This document shows positions 12,644 to 24,900 of a DNA stretch of 64,000 bases, one piece after another (the first letter of the stretch is position 1; every line of letters starts with the position of its first letter). Below the pieces are notes generated by a model. The model did no database searches. It worked only from the letters and a program-made list of their open reading frames with translations, and had not been told where the DNA came from. Where the stretch lies: contig CM106585.1 of assembly GCA_048013815.1 (NCBI GenBank), positions 18,848,001-18,912,000 on the forward strand, given 5' to 3'. The translations under genes were made by a program, and so were the position numbers. Source of the stretch: Setoptus koraiensis. Its lineage: Eukaryota > Arthropoda.

Positions 12644-12810
12644 GCCCATATCCCGGTCATTTGCTGCTGATTTCCCAGTGACATCCCGATCATTTGCCGG
12701 CGTTTTCCAGCGATACTCAGCCTTTTCCAGCGATATCCCGGTGCCCCAATAGCCCAGTGTCACAGTATCATATTATCCCGGTGTCATAGTGTCCCAGTGT
12801 CATAGTATAC
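12644..12810. repeat. Degenerate ATCCCGGT-type repeat
   Basis: A run of related words: ATATCCCGGTCATTTGC, ACATCCCGATCATTTGC, GTTTTCCAGCGATA, CCTTTTCCAGCGATA, TTATCCCGGTGTCATAGT and CCCAGTGTCATAGT. Spacing is irregular (about 15-30 bp). It may be an old, decayed minisatellite. Confidence 0.65.
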
Positions 12811-13152
12811 TACGGGCATCGCGGTGTCATAGTCGCAGCCGTAGCCGGGCCTGGCCTGGCTGGCGCGCTACTTGTCGCAAAGCGCTGATGTAATCCTGAT
12901 GCCTGATTCGCAACAACAGATATCGCCAAAGAGATAAGCACGGGGGCTCGAGCTCGCTCAGTTTAAGCCATTATTATTATCTGCATTCTATGATTATTAT
13001 GCCATTGCTGCATGCCTGACGTGCTTCTCCTTCTCGTCATTGCTCGCCGTTGCTCGCCATACCATGTACACCTAGCGATGATACCCAATCGGGCCGCTGG
13101 CACTGCATGTATTGCGCCCACTACGCGCTAAGTGTCGCAGCAAGTTGGCCCA

Positions 13153-13252
13153 TTGTTGTTGTCGTTGTTGTTGTCGTTGTTGGTGCCGCCGTTGCTGGCG
13201 CCGTCGCTGGTGCCGCCGTCGCTGGTGCCGCCGTCGCTGTTGGTGCCGTTGA
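13153..13252. repeat. GTTGTTGTC tract passing into GGTGCCGCCGTCGCT repeat
   Basis: A GTTGTTGTC microsatellite grades into a 15-bp GC-rich minisatellite (GTCGCTGGTGCCGCC, about 3-4 copies). The Ala/Val-rich and Gln/Arg-rich frames here are repeat artefacts. Confidence 0.85.
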
Positions 13253-14160
13253 TGCAAGGAGCAAAACAATTGATTATTACGCAACAATAGTTTCATTGAA
13301 CTTTGTGAGTTTGTCTTTTTCTATTACTATTCTGCTTGTGCGCCCCAACTACTGCCAGCGCCACTACTTCTGGTGCTGGTGCTGTTGCCGCTATTATTAC
13401 TAAACTCCACTACTAAATGACACTTTATATGGGGCATTGGACATGCAACACATTTGGCATTCGGCATTGGGCATTGGGCATTTGTATCAATATTGGGCGC
13501 CACTCTTCTCTATTGGCTGGCTCCATCGTGTCATACTACACGCCGGCTTTGCTGCATGCGCCAGTCAGTTTTGTCTCAAACGTTCCATCTTATTATTACA
13601 ACGACCCGTTTGGGGCCGCCTTCGATAGCTCTCTCGATGGCTGGCGCTGGTGGTGCCACACGTTATAAACATCAAATAATAACACATCAAATGAAGTTGA
13701 GAGAAAACATTACAAAACATTTGCCACGTTATGTGTACGCGCGGCGCGTTGCCGATGTTGCTTGTCGCGATGACTCATCTTGGGGCCCACACTGTTTGCC
13801 TTTGTCACATAGAGCGCAAGCTACAATCTAATGATACAACAACAACAAGCATACAGTCATCATTGTATAATGCTGTTCGGTGCCCACTTTGCTGTGGCCT
13901 CTCTTCGAACAGGGGCACAGGCGCTGATAATGTGCCCTGTCGTCATTAACGTTTATGATGGTCACTCCGCCGAGCAACGGGCCCGCTCGGCACTGTCGCT
14001 CGACAGGTGCGACGGGCCCTCTAGACAATGGGTAACGCTGGCTCAAAGTAAGTTGCTGTCTATGGGCTCAACACGGTGAGCAACGCGCCAGAGTGGAACA
14101 ATTCAATTTGCTATCGGCGCCACCATTGCTGCTGCTGCTGCTCCACTGCTGATCGTTTGC

Positions 14161-14186
14161 CTGATTAAATCAACGGATTTAATCAG
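14161..14186. repeat. Perfect 11-bp inverted repeat
   Basis: CTGATTAAATC (14161-14171) and GATTTAATCAG (14176-14186) around a 4-nt loop. The TGATTAAATC core is the kind of AT-rich site homeodomain proteins bind, but that is only a resemblance. Confidence 0.8.
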
Positions 14187-16672
14187 CGAACGGCGACCAA
14201 TTGCATTTGGCCAATCAAATTACAACAACTGTCCAATCTTCTTACCTACTGTGTGTGTGTGTTTGCTCGACCAATTGTCCATTTTAAGCTGCCCATTGTT
14301 GTTTCACATTTTAAACAATTTGTGTGTGCCTACTATAGCGATTTGATTAGATTTTGTTTGTGTCACCAACAATTTGTCCGCTCTGCTTGCTGATTGCAGA
14401 GAGATAACCCCCTCGCGCTGGCCCCACGCTTGGCCCTCCATTGTCCCAGTGTGTGTGTGTGTGTTGGTGTGTTTGTGCCAAATCAAGGTGGCCAACGAAC
14501 AAGCCAGTTGTTGTGTTTGTTTGTCAGCAAAATCATCATCCAATTTCTTAATTTGTCATCCGCTTTTGTGTCCGTCATCTCTGGCCAGCGTCGTCGTCCA
14601 TCAACCGTCAACGATTATCGACGCACAGATCCGTCTATCTATCCGTCTATCTATTTGTCACGTACTATCTCAAACTAGCTGTCTATTATTGACAATTAAG
14701 TTGCTCACTTAAAACTACTTATTGACGGTGCTGAGAAAGAACCCTCACAGGCACCAAACAACTTGGCTGCTGCCGCTGCTGCTTCTTCTTCTTCTTCGTC
14801 GTCGCTCAACGCGCCATGCTAAGTGTGATAGCGATCTACTAGTGACAAACGCCAAAAATTTGTTTCTCGACCATGTTTCTATTTTCATTTTGTCACTTTA
14901 CCTGCTGTTGCAGTTGCTCTTGTAGCTCCAGTGTGGCTCTCTGGGCCTGTCTCAACTTCTAAACCATCTCCGCTCATCTTCTTAAATCGGTCCAATTCAG
15001 TGCACGCGAAAACACTTCTGCTCACTTCGCTGCCGCCAGCGCTGCTGCTGATCTCATCGTCATCCGATCGCACCGAGAGAAAGAGATGATCGCATCAGCC
15101 ATCGCGCCTGTGTACCTGGATAAACCTAAATAACTACACTGGCAGTCAGCAGAGAATTAAGCCGCTCATTCTGCATGAGCAACACATGACACGATGAAAA
15201 TAAATATGATAAAGTTGTGTGTATGTCTTATCTTGATCATCTTGTCAATCGTTGCCTGTCGCTATCCTATTTTCACGTTATTCCTCATGGCCCTTATGCG
15301 TTTTTGTTTGCCTCTCGCTCTCTCGCTCACTTGGTCCAATGTCTCCGATGGCCTCTATTATTCTATCCGCTCCGTACTCTTGGTCGCCGTTGCTGGCTGA
15401 GTATAATAATCTGCTCATCCCATATCTGGCCTATCTGCTGCAACTGTTGACCGGGCTCCCCCCTGCAACATGAAGAATTTATCCATCAAAAAGGAATTTA
15501 TTTATCTCTGCTCTCTATGTGTCTAGATGGCAATCAAAGTGGTTGTCGCACCAATAAATCAATCGATGATACTATTGATATATTTTTGACAGGTATCAAA
15601 CCTAATCTGTATACTGTCAACCATCTCGGGCGGCATCTTGCCTCCGCCACTTACATCTCAATCAAGTATGAGTTTACAAACTTACCGTTGTTGTCGTTAA
15701 CTGATTAATGATGATACATCTGCGCACAGCTCACTTGATCTAGATACATCATCTGCGTCTAGATTCTAGATGGATATCCATGGATGGAGAGGATCGTCAT
15801 CCGGAGGGCCTGCAATTGAAGAGTCTAGAATTTAATGAGCAGCGTCTGTAGGGCGCTTGTTACAGAGATGAATGAATGAATAGATGAGAGATCAATTTAA
15901 CGAAAGGATCAAAGAGCATCCCTGGCCATCTAGTCAGCTGGCCGGCGGGCCGGCCAGCCTGATGAGAGGCAAACTAAGCTAACTAACAGAGAGAAAGAGA
16001 TAGATATATTGATGATGGATATCCATCGTTATTGTGCTCAAAGCTGCACGTGCTAGCAAGAGGTACGTGCCACTTATTATACTGGTGATAGATAGTCCAC
16101 GACAGGCAGGCATCAGTGGCAGTGGCAACTATCTATCCCAACGTAACTAATGGCAATAACAATAGCTGGACAATGGATAGCAAGCTGGCGGTGGCCAGCT
16201 CAGCCGAGAATTTGCTGCTTGCGCCGATGCTCAAGTATTAGCAGCAGCGGCGGCAACAGCAGTAGCAGCGCCAGATCACTATCATGCCCATTAGATAGAG
16301 ATGTAAAAAGGTGGCCATAGTCAGAGAGATGCAATGGTGACGACTAAGCTCACCTGATACCACGTGAGCTGAGTAGTGGTAATAATGTAATAATACCTGG
16401 CTGGCCCATCAGTGCCAAAAACTCGAGCTCGCGCGCGCGCCTGTATAACCCAATCTAATTGGTTTCAACATCATCAGCTCACAGATCGATCTATCTTGGA
16501 CAGGTGGGGTCCTCCCATGTCTGATGGTGACTGGGCGATATCATGGCCGTCGGCAGTGGCGCCACTGGCTGCTGGCAGCTTGTTGTTGTTGTTGTTGTTG
16601 CTGCTTTTGTGTGTGAGAGGGCGACTAATCGAAGCCAGTGTTAAACAATGTGTTCACTGACGGCTCGCAACG

Positions 16673-16700
16673 AGTGACCATGATCATCATCATGGTCACT
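16673..16700. repeat. Perfect 12-bp inverted repeat
   Basis: AGTGACCATGAT and ATCATGGTCACT flank the loop CATC. Short perfect hairpin, function unknown. Confidence 0.85.
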
Positions 16701-19700
16701 GGCGCTGTCAAGTTGTTGTATTACATAAGCACAACAACTACTATTTGTTATTAAATGATCCGAATGAGAGCACCATAAGAGTGAGAAAGAGAGCGGACGT
16801 GATTGACGTTGTGATCATGATCATATGAGACAGATTCTCTCTGCCAGCGTCTAGGTGAACCAGTAGCTACATATAGTGTGATCGTTCAAAAGGTTTCTGA
16901 GAGTTTCGCAGTCGCTTAGTTGCTTGCCCGCTCGTAGGCAGCTCATAACTTGGTCATTTAGCTTGCAAACTAGCGCTCGGTGTGTGTAATAGTGGCCATG
17001 TAGATGGATCCATGTTTAGCGGCACGCAAGCACGTCTACGATATGATATATATACTAGCATACGATGTATATATGTAGTAATTTTTACCTGGTCGCGCCG
17101 TTGCTGTTCACCATATCTGCTGATCTACATCAGACTACTGTATTAGAACTTTGTTGCCGCTGCTGCTGCCGTGCGTGCCAATGGTCGTGTGGATTCCTAC
17201 GGGCTCCCTCTGTCCCTGTCCCTGGTCGGGTGAATAATAACAAGTGCGTGCTTCAATTGGCCTACAGTGTGCAGGTAGAGACCGATATTAAGAATGTATA
17301 ATCATAAATAAACACCGAGCACGATAGCGGGCGGACGGGCGGGCGCACAAATAGATGAAAATTTTTCTAAAACAAACAAAAAGCAACACAATGTGCGCCC
17401 GGCAAATCCCTTCAATCCCCACTGGCTGGCATATTGGATTCGGGCGCATCTGGCCTACGACAAGGGCATCAAATATGATGATGATGCCCGATAAAAGACT
17501 GGCTCGAGCCAGCCTCTCGGTTAGATCGTCGGCCGTCGGATGATAGACAGCGAGCTTGTGCGAGCGGTCTAAATTGACATATGGTGTAAAGTTTCTCTCT
17601 TTGACTGGTTCTACTGGCGTGCTGCTGGAGAATTCTCGCTACCAATATATCTTTCGCTACTTGGACGAACAATTGTTTTCACTAACTCTCTCTAACGCGC
17701 GCGGCGGTGATGAATTGCGGCGGCATTGCCTCTCTTGGTTTATCTAACTCTCTATTTAGGCACATCTCACATGATGATTATTGGAGTGACGGCGCTAGAC
17801 GAGATATATCATGATCATCATCTATTTGATCTGTGTGTCCGTGTGATTTTGTGTGTGAGTGTGTGTGAGAAAATCTCTTTCTCTACTTTGATTTAACAGA
17901 AATAGAGAATTCGCAACTTGAAAACTTAGATTGCAATTTGTGTTGGTTTTAGTTGGCGTGACCAACAAATGAAGAAGAATTGAATCTCATCTTTGTGTTG
18001 TTGTTCTTTTTCTTCCTTGGTCAATACATTGCTGCTCATCAGTATCATCACAATCATAATCACCAACTACGAATCGTCAGCGCATAATGATAATGTTATT
18101 GATACTAACGGCGAAGCCGCCGCCGTTTCTGCTGCTGCCGCCGCCACCGCCGACAACAACAACGACCACGACCACTACCAAACATGATACTCTCTGGTTA
18201 TTTGAATACACAAACACACTCACACACACACAAACAACGAACGCTGATAATGTTGATAACGTTCATGATGATGATGGACAGATACACTGACCACTTCATG
18301 GACAAACAACAAATGCTAGCCAACGCTTGCCGTGACGACTCATGTGATGCTACTTGGTGATTTCGATGATTTTAATCATCACGGTGATACTACGCTATAC
18401 TGGCAGTGGTCTTCATCCTGGTGCTAGCGGTGGCATTAAATCTCCTCTTGCCACTACCATGGCTAAATTATCTCTTTTATCTATTCTTCTCTGTCTAATT
18501 TTATCTATTTGCATTCATTACTAGTTTTATCTAATCCTCCTTAATAGAACAATAATATCCTTTGATATTGAAACACGTGAAACACACCGTCTCTGCCTAT
18601 TGTTTAACGGCAGCCGCCGACACACACAAACACAATAACCATAGCATTGATATTGGTGAAATCGGAATCATTCGCACTGATTTCACCACACCGATGGAAC
18701 TGCCAGTTGAAAGCAATCTGAAAATCTAGCGGAACCGAGTGGAACCACACACATTCAGATTCTGCATTTCAGACATGGACAAAAGTTGCTTCCTACTGTC
18801 AGATTTTGAGCTCCTGTCAACTCGATCATGACCATGTCCGATTGTGTCCGATTCGCTTCTACGTCTAGCATAATGATTGTAAGAATTATCACCTATCGTA
18901 TAATCTAATCTTATTTGCTGCACTCGCGTCCACCATACCACCAGTATGTATATTATCAGCGGTAACCGATATAGCGCTTTGTATCTGCGCATACCATCAC
19001 CATATAGTATCATTTCTATTCATATGTGCCATACCCTGTTTGTCCTTACACCTGGTAGTATCTGGTAAATGATATGCAGCCTCCATGGTGGCCTATCACT
19101 GATGCGATACGACTGTTCTGACTATGAAGCCTTCCCATGAGTTACAGATACAATGCATCAAGCCACATTTATTATAGATACTGTGTATGGAATCTAAGAA
19201 AGCCATACTGATCGCCATCTCACCATCAGCAGCACTTGTTTCTATTGGAAATGTGCCTGTCCGTTCTTAATGCGAATCAAGTCTAGCCAAGGTGTGCTCT
19301 ATGACCATAGTAGCTGGCTTAAATGAATAGGTCGACTCCCATCCGAAGCTTACACAATCAATATATTTGAATCCGCATCATTTGCTGTGGCAGCAAACGC
19401 ATTCTCTCAATTTGGGTCGTCAAAGGCCAAGTAGGGCTAATGTGCAAACATCTGATGCCGTTGTTACGACGACCGTGATACTGTTCTGGCCCCAAAAGCA
19501 CTAGTGCACCCTGCAGTCAATGGTTGCGTTGTAGTATGAGGCTTAGATCAAGGTGAACAAAAGATCCACAACTAGGCTTATGGACAACGAGTGAAGGTGG
19601 TTGCGACGATAATATGCCGCTTGCCTCATTTTATCCTTATTATTTTTGCCTTTGACGGCTGACATATATATAGCACGTCGCACAACGATCCAGATATTGT

Positions 19701-21170
19701 GAGTGGCGACCAATGGGTATGTAGTGCGAGAATGGAAGAAGGAAGAGAGAGAGTATTATGTATTTAAGTCAATATTAATCAGCAATATCAAATAGGTGTC
19801 CCAGTGCCTGATGGCAGTGAGAGGTAGTGTGGCCGATAAGGAGAGAGGGACAAACATATGAGTTTGATCAGGGAAAAAACTTTTCCCTTCTCTATCCTTA
19901 TCCTATCCTGCTTATCCACGATGTCCATTCTTTGAAAAACATACACACACAGTTATGTGCCCCCATCCAGCAGAAACTAATTTGTAAAAGCCAGCATTTG
20001 TGTAATGTGCATCTATCTGTCTTCTTATATATTCATATGCTGATGGATTAGTAGATGAATATGATTTCATTTGCTATAGGAATATCAACACGATTTCATC
20101 CCTATGCCAATATACAGATATGCGTGCGCGTCTGTTATATCTACGATTTGTGCGAACCACAGTGTGTTATTAGTGACTAGTATATATCTTTTTTACACCA
20201 TGAATATATATGTATGTTCATATGGATTCTCTTTTGTTAGCCGGGCTTCACTTCCAGTTTCTTAATCCATAATGTGTTCTTTATCTTGGTTTTAGTTGAA
20301 AAGATTTTGTCTCTGACTGTCTCTCTCCCATCTCTACTGATGATGCTAATCTGTTAATCTAGCGCGCACACACACACATGTACAAACAACTGTTGGCTGC
20401 TAATCTAAATGTTTAATGTGACACGATTCAATCGGATTGGATCGAATCAAGTTGAGTATTGGAAAAGAGAATTCTAGGTGAGGCAACTGGACCCGATATG
20501 ATCCGATTTGATCTGATTCTATCTAAACTGATTATATTGAACAGGATGCCATTGGTGGAGCGGGCGCATGACAGATTCATCTGGACACTCAGCCGGTGGG
20601 GTGTGGAATGGGAATTTATCTCTGTCTATGCTGTACAATGTGCATACATGTGATAATGAATATCGAATTGTAAATTGTAAGCATTGTGCCGCGTGTATGT
20701 AAGGTCCAATTTGGTTGATTTAGGCTATTTCGTACAGTACATGTTAGATAATAATGATTAGATTGCCGACGACAGTAATTGAGACAAGAATATTTGTTAC
20801 AATTCGCTCAATATGCAGATATCGCAGACGCGCTGCACGAGCTGATTGTGGCACCGGCTTGAGTGATTCGCCCAGAGGCCGCCATTTGTGGCCCATTCAG
20901 TGGGCAAATTCAACATGAAGTATGCTGACTAATTGTGCCGAGATTGACCGCAAGGTGTCATTGTGAGACACCAAGTTGGACATTATCTAAGATGGCACTG
21001 GCGAGAGAACTGAAATCCAGACAGACACACATACAATGGATGGCCTATTCATTAGTTGGCGTGCTTGCTAGTCTCTGCGCTGCAACTCATGAACCCAATA
21101 TATTCCCAATATGCAGCAGTATTTGTTTCGTGTGTCTCACAATGTTTACTTACTGAACACACGCACAAAC

Positions 21171-21190
21171 TGTACACTGTACAGTGTACA
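21171..21190. repeat. Perfect 20-bp palindrome
   Basis: TGTACACTGTACAGTGTACA equals its own reverse complement with no spacer. It lies about 740 bp upstream of the teneurin start codon, just before a GA-rich tract, and could be a binding site for a dimeric factor. Confidence 0.9.
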
Positions 21191-21360
21191 AGCTGTAGCG
21201 AAAAAATATAAACACTGGCAGCAAGTAGAGAGAGAGAGAGAGAGACGCATGCGCACCGCCACCGAATGCAGAGGAATTCACATAGTGGTGATGTTTCGTC
21301 TTTTCCTCCCCTCCCCCCGCAACCACCAATGCAGTGCGCGCTTCTGATGGGTGGGAAAGA

Positions 21361-21391
21361 ACACACGCACACACACACACACACACACTCA
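21361..21391. repeat. (CA)n microsatellite
   Basis: About fifteen CA dinucleotides with one CG interruption. Confidence 0.95.
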
Positions 21392-21931
21392 GACATGAAA
21401 CAAGAATAGTCGGCATCGGATAAAAGTTCTATCTGTCGCTCTCTGTGTTCGTATCGTTTATTTCTAGTTTAGGTTCCATGCGATACGGACGTGCTGTGTG
21501 TTATTATCAAAGCACCATTATTAGTATTATCACCACAACACAACCACGATTATTATTTATCTGATGATAATAATAATTTTTTATTTGGTCGACAAGAGAA
21601 AAGTTGAGTTATAACAGCAAGAGAGAATAAAATCGTCGTCAAAAAGAAGGGACAAGACACAAGAAACAACGAAAAAAATCATACATGAAGAAGAAACAAA
21701 AAACAACAACCACGTCAAAGAAATAAGAAGCTCCTTTTCCTCATGACAATACGAGAATTATACTATATAACTACAATAATGTGCACATATACACCGATAA
21801 AGCAAGCAACAAATCTTGTATGACACATCGGCAGCTAACAGCTACCACCAAGACACAACAACAAGAAGCCCGATAAATCGACCTAAAATCAATCGCGCAA
21901 CAAGATAAATTACCGGTCTCATTTAGCCAAG

Positions 21932-24900
21932 ATGACGACTAAAAACATCAACTACCAATCCAATGGTAGCAACAACAATAACAAACCTCTGATTAGTGAT
22001 GAATACGATAATGGCCTGCCTATTCAAGGTGGACAATCCATTTTAGCGCCACAGTATGCCTATCATATTTATGATCAAATTGTTCCTTACATGATCAGCA
22101 GCAACACCACCACTTCCAACAATGTCAACAATAGTCAATCGACCAACGATACTAACAATACTGCTACCACCAACAACACCCTTTATGATCATATTTATCA
22201 TCAAATGCCTGGTTACTCACTATCTAGCACATTGAATAATTATGATGCCATCCTACAGCCTAATCTAATGCAACACCAGCATCCATCTATAAGTATGGGA
22301 CCGTCTTCTTTCAAATCGTCGTCGACTTCCTCGTCTTCGGCTGCCTCAGCAAGTACCACCACCACCACAACCTCAGGTACCAGTAACAATGGTGGTCAGT
22401 GCAATCAATCAACAAATCAATTGTTGCAACACCACCATCTTCATCAAACAAATCAGCATCACCCTCAGCAGCATTTGCATCAAATTAATAATCAATCATC
22501 CTATAATTTGGCCCATCATCTAAATGGTGCTTTAACAACTGTACCTTGTCGAGATCGTCATTGCACACTTAATTTAGCAGCAACAAATTTCAATACTAGT
22601 GGTGGTAATAGAAGACATCTTCAACATCAGCATTCATATAATCACAGCTTGCATGCAATGCAACAGCATCAGCTACTAGCTCAAGCCTCAAACAATAATA
22701 GTCATCATCTTCACAATAATGTTATTGTCAATCATCACAATCACCAACAAAATGCGAAAATCAGCCCATCTTCCAAGGTTCTATCTAAGATCTCATCATT
22801 ATTTGCACCCTCCATTAATGGTATGATTGGCTTGCGTAATAATCTTACAAATTTAGCAAGCAATTCTAACACTAATAGTCTTAAGAAAACAACACAGTTG
22901 TCACAACATTTTCAAAGCAATCAAAAAACATCGCCATTACATCTTCAAACTCAACTATCACCTATGCCTCTATTAGGTGGTGTCAATGGTCAACAGACGA
23001 CTACTACAACGTCCACCTCGGCCTCAAGTCATTCAAAATTTCACCAACAAAAATCTCCTAATCATCACCTCTTTCAACACCCAGCTGATATCATGAATGT
23101 GAATCCTGACTCATGTCGTGATGATTCTAGCGATCTGAGTATCAATTATGATTTGATCATAATCAAACAGCAACAACATGAAAGGAAACAGCAACGTAAA
23201 CGAATTCGTAATAATCTTATATTCTGGGCATTAGTGACTACAATTTTAATTAGTGTGATAGGTATTACAATAAGAGCCATCTTCATGGGTGAGTACAGCT
23301 TCCGAATTAAAGTCTCTTCAGTTAGAAAAAAAAACGAAGGGAAAATATCGCCAACTTCTCCAGTTCCATTTTTTATAGGAGCTAAGAGAAGAAATATTTT
23401 ACTAAATAAACGAATTTTTTTCCATACCCTAAATACGCATTCATCAGATAATCAAGCACCCTCATCTCAGAATAGTAACTTTGAACAATTGTATCCAAAT
23501 GGAAATCCTGAACTCACATGGCAAACTCAAGCAGATCCTAGCAATGATCCAAACAATAAAATCCTCAAATCAAGCCCATATTCTCCAAGAGGCAACAGTG
23601 CGCCATCTACCGTTCCAATTTATAGACCTAATTCGATATCCGTGCCATGGGAGCCTACTAGATATCCAGATACAGTAGACCTAACGCAATTAAAAGTTGG
23701 TCCCAATCAGATACCTGATATTTCTAGTCAACAAAATCCTATCTACAGGGGCGACATGGTTCCTCAGTTGAGAGCCCAAGCAGAATGCAGTGGTCATGGA
23801 GTTTCTATTAGAGGCGTTTGCAAGTGTGATGTGGGTTACAAAGGTCTAGATTGTCAGCAAAGTATTTCTGAATGTTCTTCAAGCAATTGTAACAACAATG
23901 GCCAGTGTATCGATGGTCAGTGCCAATGTTATGCTGGTTTCACTGGCGATCAATGCGCGGATCGGGATTGTAATGATAAGAAATGTTCGAATAATGGATT
24001 TTGTTCACCTGTTACAGGACAATGCCAATGTACTCCAGGATACAAGGGAGTTTCATGTGAACTACGTGATGATGAGATTTTGCAACGATTGTTAAACTGC
24101 TCGAATCATGGCCAACTCAATTTGAATGAAAAGAGGTGTATCTGTGATCACGGATTTGTTGGATTTGATTGTTCAGAGGAAAAATGTGATGCAAATGTTG
24201 ATTGCGGGCAAAATGGTATTTATAATTGTCAATCTGGAAAGTGTACTTGCAACGACGGCTATTACGGTGATAGATGTGAGTTACAGCTATGCTCATCACA
24301 ATGTATGCATCATGGACATTGTGTCAATGGAACTTGTGTTTGTCAACAAGGATTTTATGGTAAACACTGCACTATTGATGGATGCCCCAACGACTGCAGC
24401 GGTAGAGGCGAATGCATTAGAAAAAGTCCCCTCTCCCAGGAATGGCACTGTCATTGCCAGCCTGGCTCTACCTCTGACGATTGTAGTCTTTTGTTAGAGC
24501 AGACGTGTGACGATGGTATCGACAATGACGAAGGTGAGTTAGAAACTGAAAATTGATATTCAATCATACTCAATCTTGATTTATATACTAAGATCTAACA
24601 ATCAATACCCTTCACATATTTTTATACATATATATTGACATAATTATTTTATAGATGGATTAATCGATTGTGCTGACAGTGAATGCTGCTCAGAACGTGC
24701 CTGCCAGAATAGCACATTTTGTCTCAAATCAGCAAATCCTATGGATATTCTTATGAGAAAACAACCACCACCACCAACCTCATCATTTTTCCAAAGGATG
24801 CAATTCTTGATAGATAAAGATTCATCACAGAGCTATGCCACTCTCAAGGACTTCACAGACAGGTAAGTGAAAGTAAAAATACTTTTCTATAACATCATTA

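Larger units (their letters stand above)
1..14050. other. GC-rich gene-free compartment, left flank
   Basis: I see no gene here. The many open frames are short, overlap on both strands and encode arginine/proline/alanine-rich or repeat-derived peptides with no recognisable domain. What the stretch does hold is GC-rich sequence without CpG loss, roughly thirty copies of the palindrome GGGCCC (for example near 531, 1072, 1548, 2916, 5466, 7293, 9614, 11213, 13978), trinucleotide GTT/GTC tracts, short tandem repeats and several perfect hairpins listed separately. The texture changes gradually to lower GC between about 13 and 15 kb. It could be regulatory DNA, a long intron of a gene outside the window, or a compositional island; the sequence does not decide. 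Confidence 0.6.
14051..21931. other. Gene-free region upstream of teneurin
   Basis: No coding region can be supported. Composition is lower in GC than region 1-14 kb, GGGCCC is no longer seen, and CA/GA/CT microsatellites and short palindromes appear. The last few hundred bases, A-rich and rich in CAACAAC and AAGAAG, probably include the teneurin 5' untranslated region: an in-frame TAA at 21884-21886 precedes its first ATG. Promoters or non-coding first exons cannot be placed by eye. Confidence 0.55.

Noticed and set aside
15194-15400. Hydrophobic 68-codon frame that could suggest a secreted peptide.
   Set aside because: Overlaps two other frames of the same size, and no cysteine pattern or cleavage site stands out.
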